Shown piece after piece: positions 25,101 to 35,972 of a stretch of DNA of 64,000 nucleotides. Numbering within the stretch: position 1 is the first letter of the stretch; each line of letters begins with the position of its first letter. This DNA comes from Thamnaconus septentrionalis (taxonomy: Eukaryota; Chordata; Actinopteri; Tetraodontiformes; Monacanthidae), in NCBI GenBank assembly GCA_009823395.1, contig CM020510.1:13272273-13336272 (forward strand), given 5' to 3'. The notes beneath the pieces were generated by a model that saw only the letters and a list, made by a program, of their open reading frames with translations, did not search any database and was not told where the DNA came from. Both the position numbers and the translations under genes were made by a program.

Positions 25101-28100
25101 AACAGGTGCTTTTTTTATTATGGCACTGTATTTGTCCTTTGGTCTCTAATGCTCCCCAGTCCCACATGGTGTATTTGTGGCTTTTTTTCCCCCTCCTTCT
25201 GCATGTGTGTGTGGCTGAAGCTCCACTGTGGCGGTGAGCCGTGCCGGCCCAGCAGGAGTTCCGCCAGTCAAGCGGGCGCCACGCTGGACCGGCGGGGAGC
25301 GGCCTAACGAGGTGTCCGCGCCGGCCGCCGGCATTGTCCCGCCACCTGTGAGCGGCGGTGGCCGAGAGTGCGTCCCGCCGAGAGTCCTGTCTGTTCTTTG
25401 TTGTCTGCCTCTCTCCGCTGCTCGGCCACTCTCGGGCCCACAAAAGCCAGCGCGGCATCAGGTGGACGAGCCCGTCCGTCTCCTCCCCTCCAGAACACAA
25501 AGAGTCGTGTGCTCCCGTCTTTTCTGCCTTCACTTGATCGCCGTTATTTTCTTAGATTCCCAATCCTCATGTATGCGTCTGGACCATTTCTTTTATTCTT
25601 TCCTCCACATTTCTGTCATTCTGCTCCAGTGAGTGATGGTCCAGAGGGCAGCCAGCAGCTCTTTGTCCCTTGTTTTTTTTTTTTCTTTTTTTGCTGCTTG
25701 TGTTTGCTCAGTGTCCTGTCCCTCTGTTTTTCCCTGTCTTCTCTAATTTATGAACCGCTACACTCCAGCGGGTTAAGCGCCTATTAAAACTAGCTCGCGA
25801 CCCCGATGTGTGTCTTGGCCTTTGCTGCTCGGCGGGACGCTGGTCTGAAGCCCCTCCGCCGGAATAATGCCACTGCGGGGGATGAGCGGGAGGAAGGGGG
25901 GAGAACCGCGGACGCTTCCGCAAATCCGCTGCCCACTGGAGGGAGATGTTTGACACTTTCTTTTTAAAAGGCCAAAGTCATTTGTCTTTGTTGTTTTTCC
26001 GTCTCACAGGGATTGTTTAGGGCGGAAAGAAAGGCAGCCAGAGAGATAAAGAGCAAGGAAACAGCTCGCTGTGAGGATCCTCTGGGTAGATGCTGCGAGA
26101 CTTCTGGACTTTTAGTTGTTGTTTCATGTTCAGAGGCACCTTATTAATGTCATTATGAGGGTTTTTTTACATGCAGGATTTACAGTAATGTTACCCCAAT
26201 TGTCTCTTCAGGCTTTAGCTACAGGCAAAGAATAGAAACTTTTACATGTGGTTGTTTATCTCATTTGATGCATGACAGGTGCCCGCAGTATTTCAAGCAG
26301 ACTACTATCTGCTTGTTTGATAGCAGATGTGAAACCCATAGAAAGACATATCAGCAATAAGAGCCACATAGGTCGAGGGAAGAGATAAAAATGAGCAAAG
26401 TTAGCAGGGATTCAGCGTTTGAAGGCCACACAGACTCATCAGGCTGTTATTGTGTCAACTCCTCCTCCGGCTTTGTCTCACGTGATGCACTAAACTTAAA
26501 GATTGGAAATTTTAAAGTGCGCTAAATCCCAAATACCCAACAGTCTGTGAACAGTGCAGACAACTTTAAAAGTCTGGTAGCCAGACAATGTCATTAAACA
26601 AACCCATATGCTGCAAAATCCGACAACAAATTCGGCCTCCACGCCAACCGAGCGTTTGACAACGCTAAATCAAAACACACATGCATGTCCTTTCCTCTCA
26701 ATCTCCGTCAACATGGAATCATCGGGACAGCACGTCTGAACAATTGCACCAGAAATGTATGTTCCCGTAGAGAAAAGACTCGCGTCTTTGATCCCCTCTG
26801 ACCGTTCGTTACAGCCTATGGTGGTCGGAGGCCCGGATATCCATATGGAAAGCAGACTCGCTCCCGTCATGTCTGAGCACGCATCAGCTCCTAACAAAGA
26901 ATCCTCACTGTAACGCTCCAGACGCCCGCCGCTCGGCATCCCTGCGACGCTTGACGCGCGAACGCCACTCGCTTTGGATTTTCCATATTGTTCGAGTAAT
27001 CAGATTTAAAACAGAGCGGCGTGGGGGGGGCAGACAACCAGGAGAGAACCACAAAAGGCGCAGGAAGGTTAGGACGGAGTCCCAGCGGACGACAAATCCC
27101 TTCTCTGAAATCTCATTGTTTGGAAACCATGAAACCAGATCCCTCTAACAAGTCTCTGATCAGCGGAGACCCGACCCAAAGGACTCAATTAGACCAGAAC
27201 GGCCCTCTCTGACCAGGCTTTCACTCGGCTTCCTTCCTGCCCCCAGCATGCTGCTATCGCTGCAGTGGAGCAGCCTAATATCCCCAGACTGGGAGCCTGG
27301 TTGGACAAGAGCGGCTCGCTCGCACCTGCTCAGCCTTTCCTTTCATTCCAGGTTTTCTTTTTTATTTTGAACGTGTTGCTTCCCAATAAGACCTCGGCAC
27401 ACTCTTCAACTTAGTGTTTTTGATGCAGTTGGCAGCATGGGCAGTGCAAAAAGCAAGAAGAAGGAAAAAAACAAGCAAAAAGTAGCAGTTACAGAAACAT
27501 CCCCGCAGTCAGAGGCAGCAATCCAGAATTTAATTTCAGTCATTGCACCAGCCATCACTTGTGATTAGAGTGAATTATGATAATTTCTTGATTATGGTTT
27601 TGCCCCTGCCTCTGCGCCCGGGGAAGCCTCCAGTTTGACTCTAACAGAATGTGGCATCGGGAGGCATGTGCAACCTACTGGGACTCGCGGTGTCAAACAC
27701 CTTCCCGTGGAGGTGTCTGACAACTCGCACAACACTGGAGTTCCTGTCGCACATGGTGGCAATACAGCTGCTTTTCCTCCACTTGAGATCAGTATTTCTC
27801 AAAAAAAAAAAATTGAGAAGAAAAAAATGCACCCCAGAGATGTGAAACAATATATTAGGGGAGGACAAAAAAAACCCTCTTCAGTCTGGTCAGCAATCTC
27901 CACAACTCTGCTCCCCATTGTCTAGAAATCCAATGCGACATCCCTGATTCACATTCAATCAGTAATTGAATCAGCGATTTGGATAATCCACGTTGCTTTC
28001 ATCGCGCCGAAGTCCATTAAAGCCTCAAAATTAGTTGTTATAGATTTAATAAGTGACTCGATCTGGGGGAACAAAAAAAAAAAATGCCGGGGAGACAGTG

Positions 28101-28286
28101 CTTGATCGTCCTGTGGGAAATGAGCGACTCCCCAATCAAAGCCCGCCGCTAATGGCTTCTTGATAATGTCCGCTAATTGGTGAAGCGAAGGCGACGGCCT
28201 TCCACGTGCGCCTCCACCCGCCTAAACAGGGAGGGAGGTAAAGCCATGGAAGGAGGAGGAGATGGAGGACACACTTCAGCCACAGG

Positions 28287-28553
28287 TACTCAACCAGTCA
28301 AAAGTTTGGACACACCCTTTGAATTTAATGTATTTTCTTTCGTTCTCATGACTATTGACATTGCAGTTTCTCAAAACTAGGCTTTAAAACTACGTTTAAA
28401 CACACATGGAATTATGTAGGAAACAAAAGTAAAATAACCTTTCATACTTCAAAATAGCCACCTTTCATAAAAAGCATATTTAGAGTTGCTGCATGATTAC
28501 ATACATCTTACAGCATGACAAGGTGTGTCCAAACTTTTGACTGGTAGTGTACA
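28287..28553. mobile_element. Tc1/mariner-type non-autonomous element with TA ends
   Basis: The left end (TA, then CCAGTCAAAAGTTTGGACAC a few bases in) and the right end (complement TACACTACCAGTCAAAAG) form inverted repeats of about 25 bp that begin at TA dinucleotides, the Tc1/mariner target site. The interior ('catgactattgacattgcag', 'cacatggaattatgtagg', 'cttcaaaatagccacctt') is the pattern I know from a widespread fish Tc1-related family. Only 267 bp remain and no transposase frame survives, so this is an internally deleted copy. Confidence 0.85.
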
Positions 28554-30885
28554 TGCACGCGTTTAATTTCACCATCGATGGAATTATCAGCTAATAATCT
28601 GCAGAGCGTTATGTAACGCTACACACTTTGTCTCTCGCGAGGTGTTTCGCGCTGGTCAGAAGGTCAATGCGAAAGACTTTGACCTGCTGGACGGACTTGA
28701 AAAACGGAGCATTGACAAAGTGTCTGGCCGCCCCTCAGAGCTGCCCGTCGCCGGCTGACTAATACTTTCTCCATAATCAATTAGCGAGCTTTCATTAGCG
28801 AGGCTATTCATTACGCTGGCACGTCAGGGATGGGACGGGAGACGCGACGCTGCCCCGGGGACGTGCACGTCACCGGCAGCTGATGCACGACGAGGCTCCC
28901 TCCCGCATCTAAAGAGGACAACGCTGCCATTAGTCTCGAAAGCCGACGTCACCCTCCACTGTTGTCGCGCGGCCAGACGTTGAGGAATTAATTCATTAAT
29001 TAATTGCTGCGGCTGAGTAAATATTTATCATCGCCTCTTTAAAAGCAGCCTCGGCTCGCGCTCGCTCGAATGCGGACGCCGACGGAACGGCTGAGTTCCC
29101 GAGGATGAGGAAGAAGAGTCGGGCCCCGCCGGGCTCCGGCAGCTACACACTGATACATCTTTAACGCAACCCCAATTACTTTGCCAGCTCGCAGCCCTCG
29201 TGGATATTACAGGAGCTCGCCGCACCACGAATCATTAATGTAAAACAGATGTTGGAAGTGCTCCCCGGCGCTCCCCGGCGCCCGCCGTTCATCGCCAAAG
29301 TTTTTCAGCGCCAGCTGCGCGGCGTCAACAGCTCCGGTTGTTGGGATGCATATTTCATAAAAACAAAACCGACGACACTGCTGTGTTGTAATTGTGTAGT
29401 TATATTTTTTTGCGTGGCACAGCAAAGCAAGCTCTCTCTCTTTCCTGTGTGTGTAATGGCCTGTGCCACAGAATTATGATAAGGGGCCGGCAGATTAAAG
29501 GAGTAAGATATTGAATGACCCTATGATTGATGAGAGCTGTTTGGGGATCAATTAAACAATAAGAAATTAATTCTGCCCCGTGACATGCTCATTAGGGACC
29601 TGCTGAAAGAAACGGGGGGAGAAATGTCATTGCTCGGTTATCCGTTTTGTCCTTGCTTTTTTTTCTTCCCGGCATTTTGAGAATAAAGACATCATCATTT
29701 GTTGCGAGCAAATGTTGAGCGTTTTTTGTGTACCATTTGTACACAAAAACATACAACACACTTTTACCTGCAGTGGTATGTGACACGCTCTGCGTATTTG
29801 AAGCTCGCCGTCAATTTTTTTCCAACCCCCCTTTTCGCTACTGGTTGGCCTGATCGCTGACATTTCCAAAGGCTAAAGCTATTAGCTTTCCTTTCACGTT
29901 GCGCCATTAAAAAGACGCTGCCGCCATCTCCGGACTCGCATGTGTGGCTTCACGACTTCGCATTGTCCGGCGCAGCTTCATTTGGCAGGAGCGCTGGAAG
30001 AGGGAGAGAGGGGGGAAAAAAACAAACATACAAAAAAAAAAAAATCCCCACCAAATAAAAACAGTGAAAAGTCAACTAATTACCGGAGCAGCTTGTATCA
30101 AAGGGCCGCTGAGCGCTGCAGACACGGAGGCCAACAGATGTGAGTAACAGCTGCCACGTTGAGTGTCAGCCTTCTCGGCGCTGTCACTTTCCATTCGGCC
30201 GGCGCGCCAGCAAATAGCATGTTGTCTCAATTCCCCTTTTTTCTTTTTTTTCTGCCTCCGCCCGCGACAGCCGGCACGTAATGGATTCTAATATTAAACA
30301 TGATCCCGTTCCAGCGCGCAATTAGCTGCTAGCTCCACCTATTAACACTTACATATTAATGGCGGCGTCTCTCCTCGGAGTTTTGCAGAACGATTGTGTG
30401 GCGGCGGCGGCTCTCCGTTGGCGGGCGCCGCAGAACTTCTGCGGCCAACACAACAAACCCCGCCCCCGCCACCAACCCCACGCCCGCCCCCCACCACCGC
30501 TCCGAAGGCTATCCTGATGCGCTGGCTCCGGGGGGTGAGCACACAGACGGACGGACGGGCGGGGCGGGTTGCCAAAGCCGGTCCTGGCCCGCTCAGCGCG
30601 CTGCAGCCTGTCTGCCTGTGCAAATGTCCGCCTGGGGAGGGGGGTGGACGGGAGGATGGATGGATGGAGGGGGGGTTGATGTGGATGGACTGCTAAGTGG
30701 AAGTTGAGAGGATGGCTGAGGGTGGGGGGCTGCTAAGTGACAGTGGCCGAGGGTTGGCTCTATACAGATGGGGCGGGGTGGAGGTGGGGTTGGGGTAGCG
30801 GTGGGGGTACTTAGCAGATGTTTTGGGGGGTTTGTGTTTGTGTAAGCGGTGCGACATGGTCAGTGAAGGGCAATCATGGGACCAC

Positions 30886-30920
30886 GGGGAGGGGGGTTGG
30901 GGGGGAAGGGAGGGGGGGGG
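30886..30920 (+). repeat. G-rich tract with quadruplex potential
   Basis: Five G-runs of three to nine bases are separated by one to two bases. This matches the canonical pattern for an intramolecular G-quadruplex on the plus strand. Confidence 0.75.
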
Positions 30921-32928
30921 CTTGTTGTTCGCAGCCTGCTGTTCAGCTGAGGCCCATCAAAGACGCGTAATGCGAGGCTGAAGACCTGACCTCTGGGAGG
31001 GGGGAGGGGTTGATCCGGGTGGGGGGGTACCCGCGGTCAGATATGGGGGCCGAAAGGACCCCTCTGTTTCTCATATTCATGTCTTTACTCACGTTCGCCG
31101 ACATGAATTAAATCCCAACGTCGCCGCGGCACAGTTTTAGCTCTGTGTTAGTCGCTTGGCTTTCTTTATTTTATTTGGCACCATATGGGGTCTTTTTGGA
31201 GGTCAGGTTTGAGACACACAAGTTCAATCCGTGAGCCCCCTAGGGTCACGTAACATCAGCCGTCATCACTCTTGAACGACTGTGTGTGCTTTTATGCGCC
31301 AGCACCTAAAGGGGTAGTTCTCTCAAAATTGGGATTCCCGGCATCTTCTGCTCTAATTGAGGCTTTGGTGACATTGGATGACGACAGATGTCCATTAGGT
31401 TGAGTTTTTTTTTTTTTTCTTCTCTCTCTCTCACTAGAATAATTATGTGTTGGGAAATGTCAACAGGGGATATAGGAGTGAAATGGGTTGGGCATTTTAC
31501 TTTTGAGATCTCTTTAATTTTAGGAGAAGCAGAATCAGCGGAAGAATCTTGAATGAAAAGTGCACATTGTAATAAGAACCAGGGCTGGGAACAGGTTGTA
31601 TCGGCCTCAGCTGTTTCCTGTTCCAGGCTGCACCAGGCACCAGGCTGTGTGGTGTCTATCTGGAAAAAAAAAAAAAATAAAAAAAAAAAAATTGGACTGT
31701 AGTTTTCTTTTAGGCGGGAAAAGCTGTCAGACTCTTGTCAGCGTTTGATCTGGACACAGAAGCTCCGATAGAGTGGATGGAAAGGGGGCGCCTCAAATAT
31801 CTCTCCCTCTCATCTCCATCACTTCTTCTCCATCATCCCGCCACTCGGCGGTCACGCTCCACCTGTGGCAACAACGAAATAAGAAGAGGAGAAGCCCTGT
31901 GATGTTTGCTGGGAGCTATTTTTTCACAATGTAATTGCTGGATGTGCGTACGGAGGTTCTCCGAGTGCGGAACATCGCGGCTCGTAATGATTCAGTGCCG
32001 GCGCGGGACCCGAGCACTGGGGTTTTTGCAGAACCGGGCCTTGAATGGGAATGAGATGAATGCTGGGGTGGAAATGAATTTCTAAAGGCCACGGTGCTTC
32101 ATCACCAGCCCGCCACTGCCCATCCCACCCCGGGCCTGAATAACAGCGGAATTATCACTCAGAGGGAGGAGAGAGAGCGATGAATACCGCCAACTACTAC
32201 ACCCTGGGGACCACCGGGCCCCCTCCCCAGCTCCTCCCTGTCTCTTTCTCCTGCACACACACACATGCGATGGTACCATGCAGTCACAGGTAGAGATATG
32301 AGAAAGGGGGGGGCAACATTATGCACTAATGGTGCGCTCCATTAATCATAAAATGATGAAGGCCATTTCCTTTATTTAATTGGCTGCCGGTATCTCAGTG
32401 TCTTTTGTTGCGCTCATTTCGGTCTCTTGCCGGCAATATGCGCTTCCAGTCTTTTAGCCGGCAGAGTGCAGCGCATGGAGGAGAGGGGGTAGGGGGAGGG
32501 GGGTAATGGCTGAGCACTCGAGAGGCACATCAAACAAGTGTCTTGTGTTATTTGTTTGTCGCATATCTAATAGAGCGAGTAACATTCGGAATGGAGCTGC
32601 TGCCGCTCCCTCGCATTCACGTCGATAAAACGGATTATTGTTGTTGTTTTTTTTGAAGTTTTGAACATTCAAAAGTTTTTGGCTTTTACGTCTGTGTGTG
32701 AAGAATCAGAGGGCGAACATCGAAACAGAGAGTCAGACTCGCGAGTGACTGACAGGTTTGGAATTAAAGCGTATCGTTTTGGTTCTTCTGCGCTGATCAG
32801 TTCCAATGAATGATAAAAATGGATTTTTGCCCTAATGAAATGTTGCCCCGGTGCCCTCTCTGTTTTGTTTGGAAGCTCTGCTCGTTTTAATAATGTTTTT
32901 GATTAGCTTTGTTTAGCATATCAGTGGC

Positions 32929-32930
<2 letters not shown>

Positions 32931-32964
<34 letters not shown>

Positions 32965-32977
32965 TGTGTGAGAGTGT

Positions 32978-33011
<34 letters not shown>

Positions 33012-33013
33012 GA
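32931..33013. repeat. Compound TG / GA microsatellite
   Basis: Sixteen TG units are followed by interrupted TGAG units and then a GA array. The purine-pyrimidine asymmetric half could form triplex DNA. Confidence 0.95.
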
Positions 33014-33668
33014 ATAATCTCAATACAAAAACTATGCAAAGATGCACCTATAATCATTTTATAATTGCATTTTTTTTTCATTTTCCAACAAATATGTATC
33101 CAGAATAAAATGAATTCTTCTTTTGTGGTTACATTTCTTGAGTTAATCATATGCACAAAAACAAAATCCAGCTTGATGATGGGTCTGATTACAGCTCATT
33201 TGCCCACAGTGAGGGGCTGACAGACAAAATTTGAATTTTGATTTCAAGAGTAATTTTAGCCGCAACTGTTCGGCCACTGATAGATACAACAATGGTTGCA
33301 GTTTCCAGTTGTTGTTTTTTGGTCATACGTACATTTTCCACAAAACGTACACACTCCAACGTCTTTTGTGTTGCTCCCCTAATTAGACGAGACGGCGCTC
33401 ACGTTGCAACAATAAGGGAGGCAAAACGGGAGGGGGGGATGCAATTACACACTACTTACAAAAGGCTTTTTTTTTTCTCTCTCATTTTTTTTTTAATTCA
33501 CCAAAGTCTTTGTAGCAGCCTGAGCGCGGCGGGTGCACGTTTATTATCATAATGCGCGCAGCCTGCTCACCGCCGTGTGGAGAGGGGAGCATGAGAGGCA
33601 GAATGCTGCAGTTGGCCTGTTTTGCTCTTTGAAGACTGAAGGAGGGCATGGCAATATTTACTGAGAGG

Positions 33669-33708
33669 ACACGCACACGCACACGCACACACACACACAC
33701 ACACACAG
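33669..33708. repeat. AC microsatellite with ACGC interruptions
   Basis: The first part alternates CACACG and the rest is pure AC. Alternating purine-pyrimidine sequence is prone to Z-DNA. Confidence 0.95.
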
Positions 33709-34279
33709 CAACGGTCCCACCCTGCCAGGCCGACGTTTGAGCTCCTCAGCCGGGGGGATGTGTTTTTGCACCGGTGCATCTTCTCCTCCCCCCCAACCTC
33801 ACCCCTACTACCTCACCCCTCCCCCTGCCCTCAACTACTCCCCTCCTCCCCCACCCTCTCCCTTTTTTTTTTCGCGAGCCCTCCGCGGACGCGCTGCGCA
33901 GGGACACCCACTTCCTCATTAAAAAACCAACAGCCATTAATGTTAGATGAGGGCAAGAGGAGCTGGAGGAGGAGGAGGAGGAGGGGCGGGGAGTCGGGGC
34001 GGGGGTGGGGTTGGAAGAGGGAGGTGTTTTCCCCTTGATCGACTCCTAAGGATGCATGATGAATCCTCGCAGACGAACGAGCTGACGTGCTCAGAGGGAG
34101 GGGAGGAGACGAGACTGCCGCCACAGACATTTTTCCCAGAGATGGATGGATGGACGGTTGGACGGACGGATGGAGGGAGGGACAAACTGGCAGCCGTGGC
34201 CCTGTAAAATGGCTGAGGTGCCGCCAGTGAAGGCTGAATTGCGAGAGCGGCCGTCAGTTTGTTATCGAGAGGGCAACCT

Positions 34280-34296
34280 CACACACACACACACGC
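34280..34296. repeat. Short AC run
   Basis: About eight AC-type units with one G interruption. Confidence 0.8.
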
Positions 34297-34671
34297 ACTT
34301 GCAGAGACTCAATATGGAAGCAGCCAGTCGCCCTCTGCGGATGGACTGTTAATACTCCGTGCCCCCCCCCCTTCCTTCTCCCCTGCTGTGAGCTCTTAAA
34401 TTGGTGGGCCCCCTGGGGCTGAAGGAGATGTGACAGTGAGAGCAAGGGGGGGCTAACGCCGTCCCCGCGCCGTGAATCCGATGTCGTGGCGATAAGACGA
34501 GAGCGGCTTAGAGTTCAAACAGGAGGTAAACACGAGCATCCGGCGTTTGGGAAACAGCTCAGCGACGGCTGCCGCGCGGCGCTTTTCACAGCTCGCATTC
34601 ATTATAAGAGCGCCGAAGGCCCTTCGCACTCGCAGCCATTCAGGGGCAGGGGATGGTCCTATTCCCTCCTG

Positions 34672-34672
<1 letters not shown>

Positions 34673-34713
<41 letters not shown>
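34673..34713. repeat. CA dinucleotide microsatellite
   Basis: Twenty pure CA units. Confidence 0.95.
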
Positions 34714-34715
<2 letters not shown>

Positions 34716-35074
34716 CCAGCGGTGATGGACAGCCCAGTCCAATAAATCCATCCAGTGGATCCAGTTGATCGGGTCTCCGTTTCCCCAAACGCAGACCCCA
34801 GTTTGGACGGTCGACCGTCTGGCTTTTGTATATTTGCGTGTTTGTGCCTTATGTGTGTCACAGGCCGCCTGAAAGATCATCACTGCGAGCTTGTTGATCG
34901 TGTTGATCTGCGCGTGTTTGCATGTCTCGACGTGCGTGGGTGGAAATCGGGGTCACTGTTGTTCTCGTCTTTCCTCAGAGAACCTCCAGAATGAAGCGCA
35001 GATCACAGCCCAGAGCAATGTGGGTCGATTCTCCGGAACGCGCGCATCGCGCCGATGTTCGTCTGCTACCCATA

Positions 35075-35078
<4 letters not shown>

Positions 35079-35160
<82 letters not shown>
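35079..35160. repeat. Long pure TG microsatellite
   Basis: Forty-one uninterrupted TG units, the longest pure array in the window. It is likely to vary in length between individuals and has Z-DNA potential. It produces long meaningless valine-cysteine and threonine-histidine open frames. Confidence 0.97.
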
Positions 35161-35164
<4 letters not shown>

Positions 35165-35321
35165 CACATGCTGTTTCTTTCCACATTCTCATCCAGCATC
35201 ATCGGGGTTTGCATAAAGACTTCCAGAGCCCTGATGAGAGCCGAGGGAAGGAGGGAGTCGGGGAGCCGCGGCTGCAGAGCTGCAGGCCTGTAGCGGTGGC
35301 TGGTCTGTGGGGAGCGTGTGC

Positions 35322-35323
<2 letters not shown>

Positions 35324-35356
<33 letters not shown>
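35324..35356. repeat. TG dinucleotide microsatellite
   Basis: Sixteen TG units, less than 170 bp from the longer TG array. Confidence 0.95.
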
Positions 35357-35357
<1 letters not shown>

Positions 35358-35743
35358 TGCAGGCCATGTCTGTGTTGCGCTGAGCTCGGGGAGACGCAGT
35401 CGGAGAGCGTGGGGCAGAACCAGAGCTCGCTGACTGGGTAATGAATTTACTCCTGCGGCACTCGTTTTGGCATAATTACACTCATCAAAGCCAGGACGGC
35501 CCGCCTCGCCCACTGACTTGTAGCTAAAACAAAAGGTTGCGCAAAAAAAATAAAATAAAAAAAATCCACCACTGCTTCGAAGTCTTTTTCGTGCTGCCAC
35601 GCCGCAGCGACCGCCACCGACCGCAGCGTCGCCTTTTTTAATGTCTTTCTCTGTGTCGAGCCAGAGCTGGGGGCCTCGTGTCACGTGGGCTGTTGGTTGC
35701 CAATTTTGGATCCTTTTCTGTCATCCCCCACCACCACCGCAAC

Positions 35744-35784
<41 letters not shown>
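35744..35784. repeat. CAT trinucleotide microsatellite
   Basis: Thirteen uninterrupted CAT units. The repeat creates poly-isoleucine and poly-aspartate frames that are not genes. Confidence 0.95.
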
Positions 35785-35940
35785 GTTGCCTTTGTTGGGT
35801 TATTTTCCAGCTCGGCTCCTCTGTGTCCCTCTTTGACCCTCCTCTCAAATTCAAGCCCACGTTCCTCACGTCCAACGATCCTCCTCCCCATCACTTCCAC
35901 AGAGTAAAGGTCAAGGTTGTGTGTCCAGGCACACATTTGC

Positions 35941-35972
35941 TGTGTGTGTGCGTGTGTGTGTGTGCGTGTGCG
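35941..35972. repeat. TG microsatellite with CG interruptions
   Basis: TG units are broken by three CG steps. Confidence 0.9.

Larger units (their letters stand above)
9957..28286 (+). other. Intron downstream of the ROBO Ig1 exon, first part
   Basis: This is non-coding sequence after the Ig1 donor. It holds an inverted-repeat element (10739-11012), a solo hAT-like end (20604-20686), CA runs at 15064-15085 and 15332-15352, a CGG/GGT run (15535-15557), an ATTT run (18201-18225), A22 at 11933-11954, T27 at 19474-19500 and T25 at 22105-22129. CpG dinucleotides remain common through much of 12000-20000. No Ig2 exon of ROBO (expected LRDDFRQNP) and no other family was recognised. Assignment as one continuous intron is an inference from the absence of exons. 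Confidence 0.6.

Noticed and set aside
34891..35433. Long plus-strand open frame (180 codons) across the TG array
   Set aside because: Its length comes from the stop-free TG repeat, which reads as alternating Val-Cys. The flanking residues show no domain.
35721..35936. Poly-aspartate frame resembling an acidic protein
   Set aside because: It is the complementary reading of the CAT microsatellite at 35744-35784.
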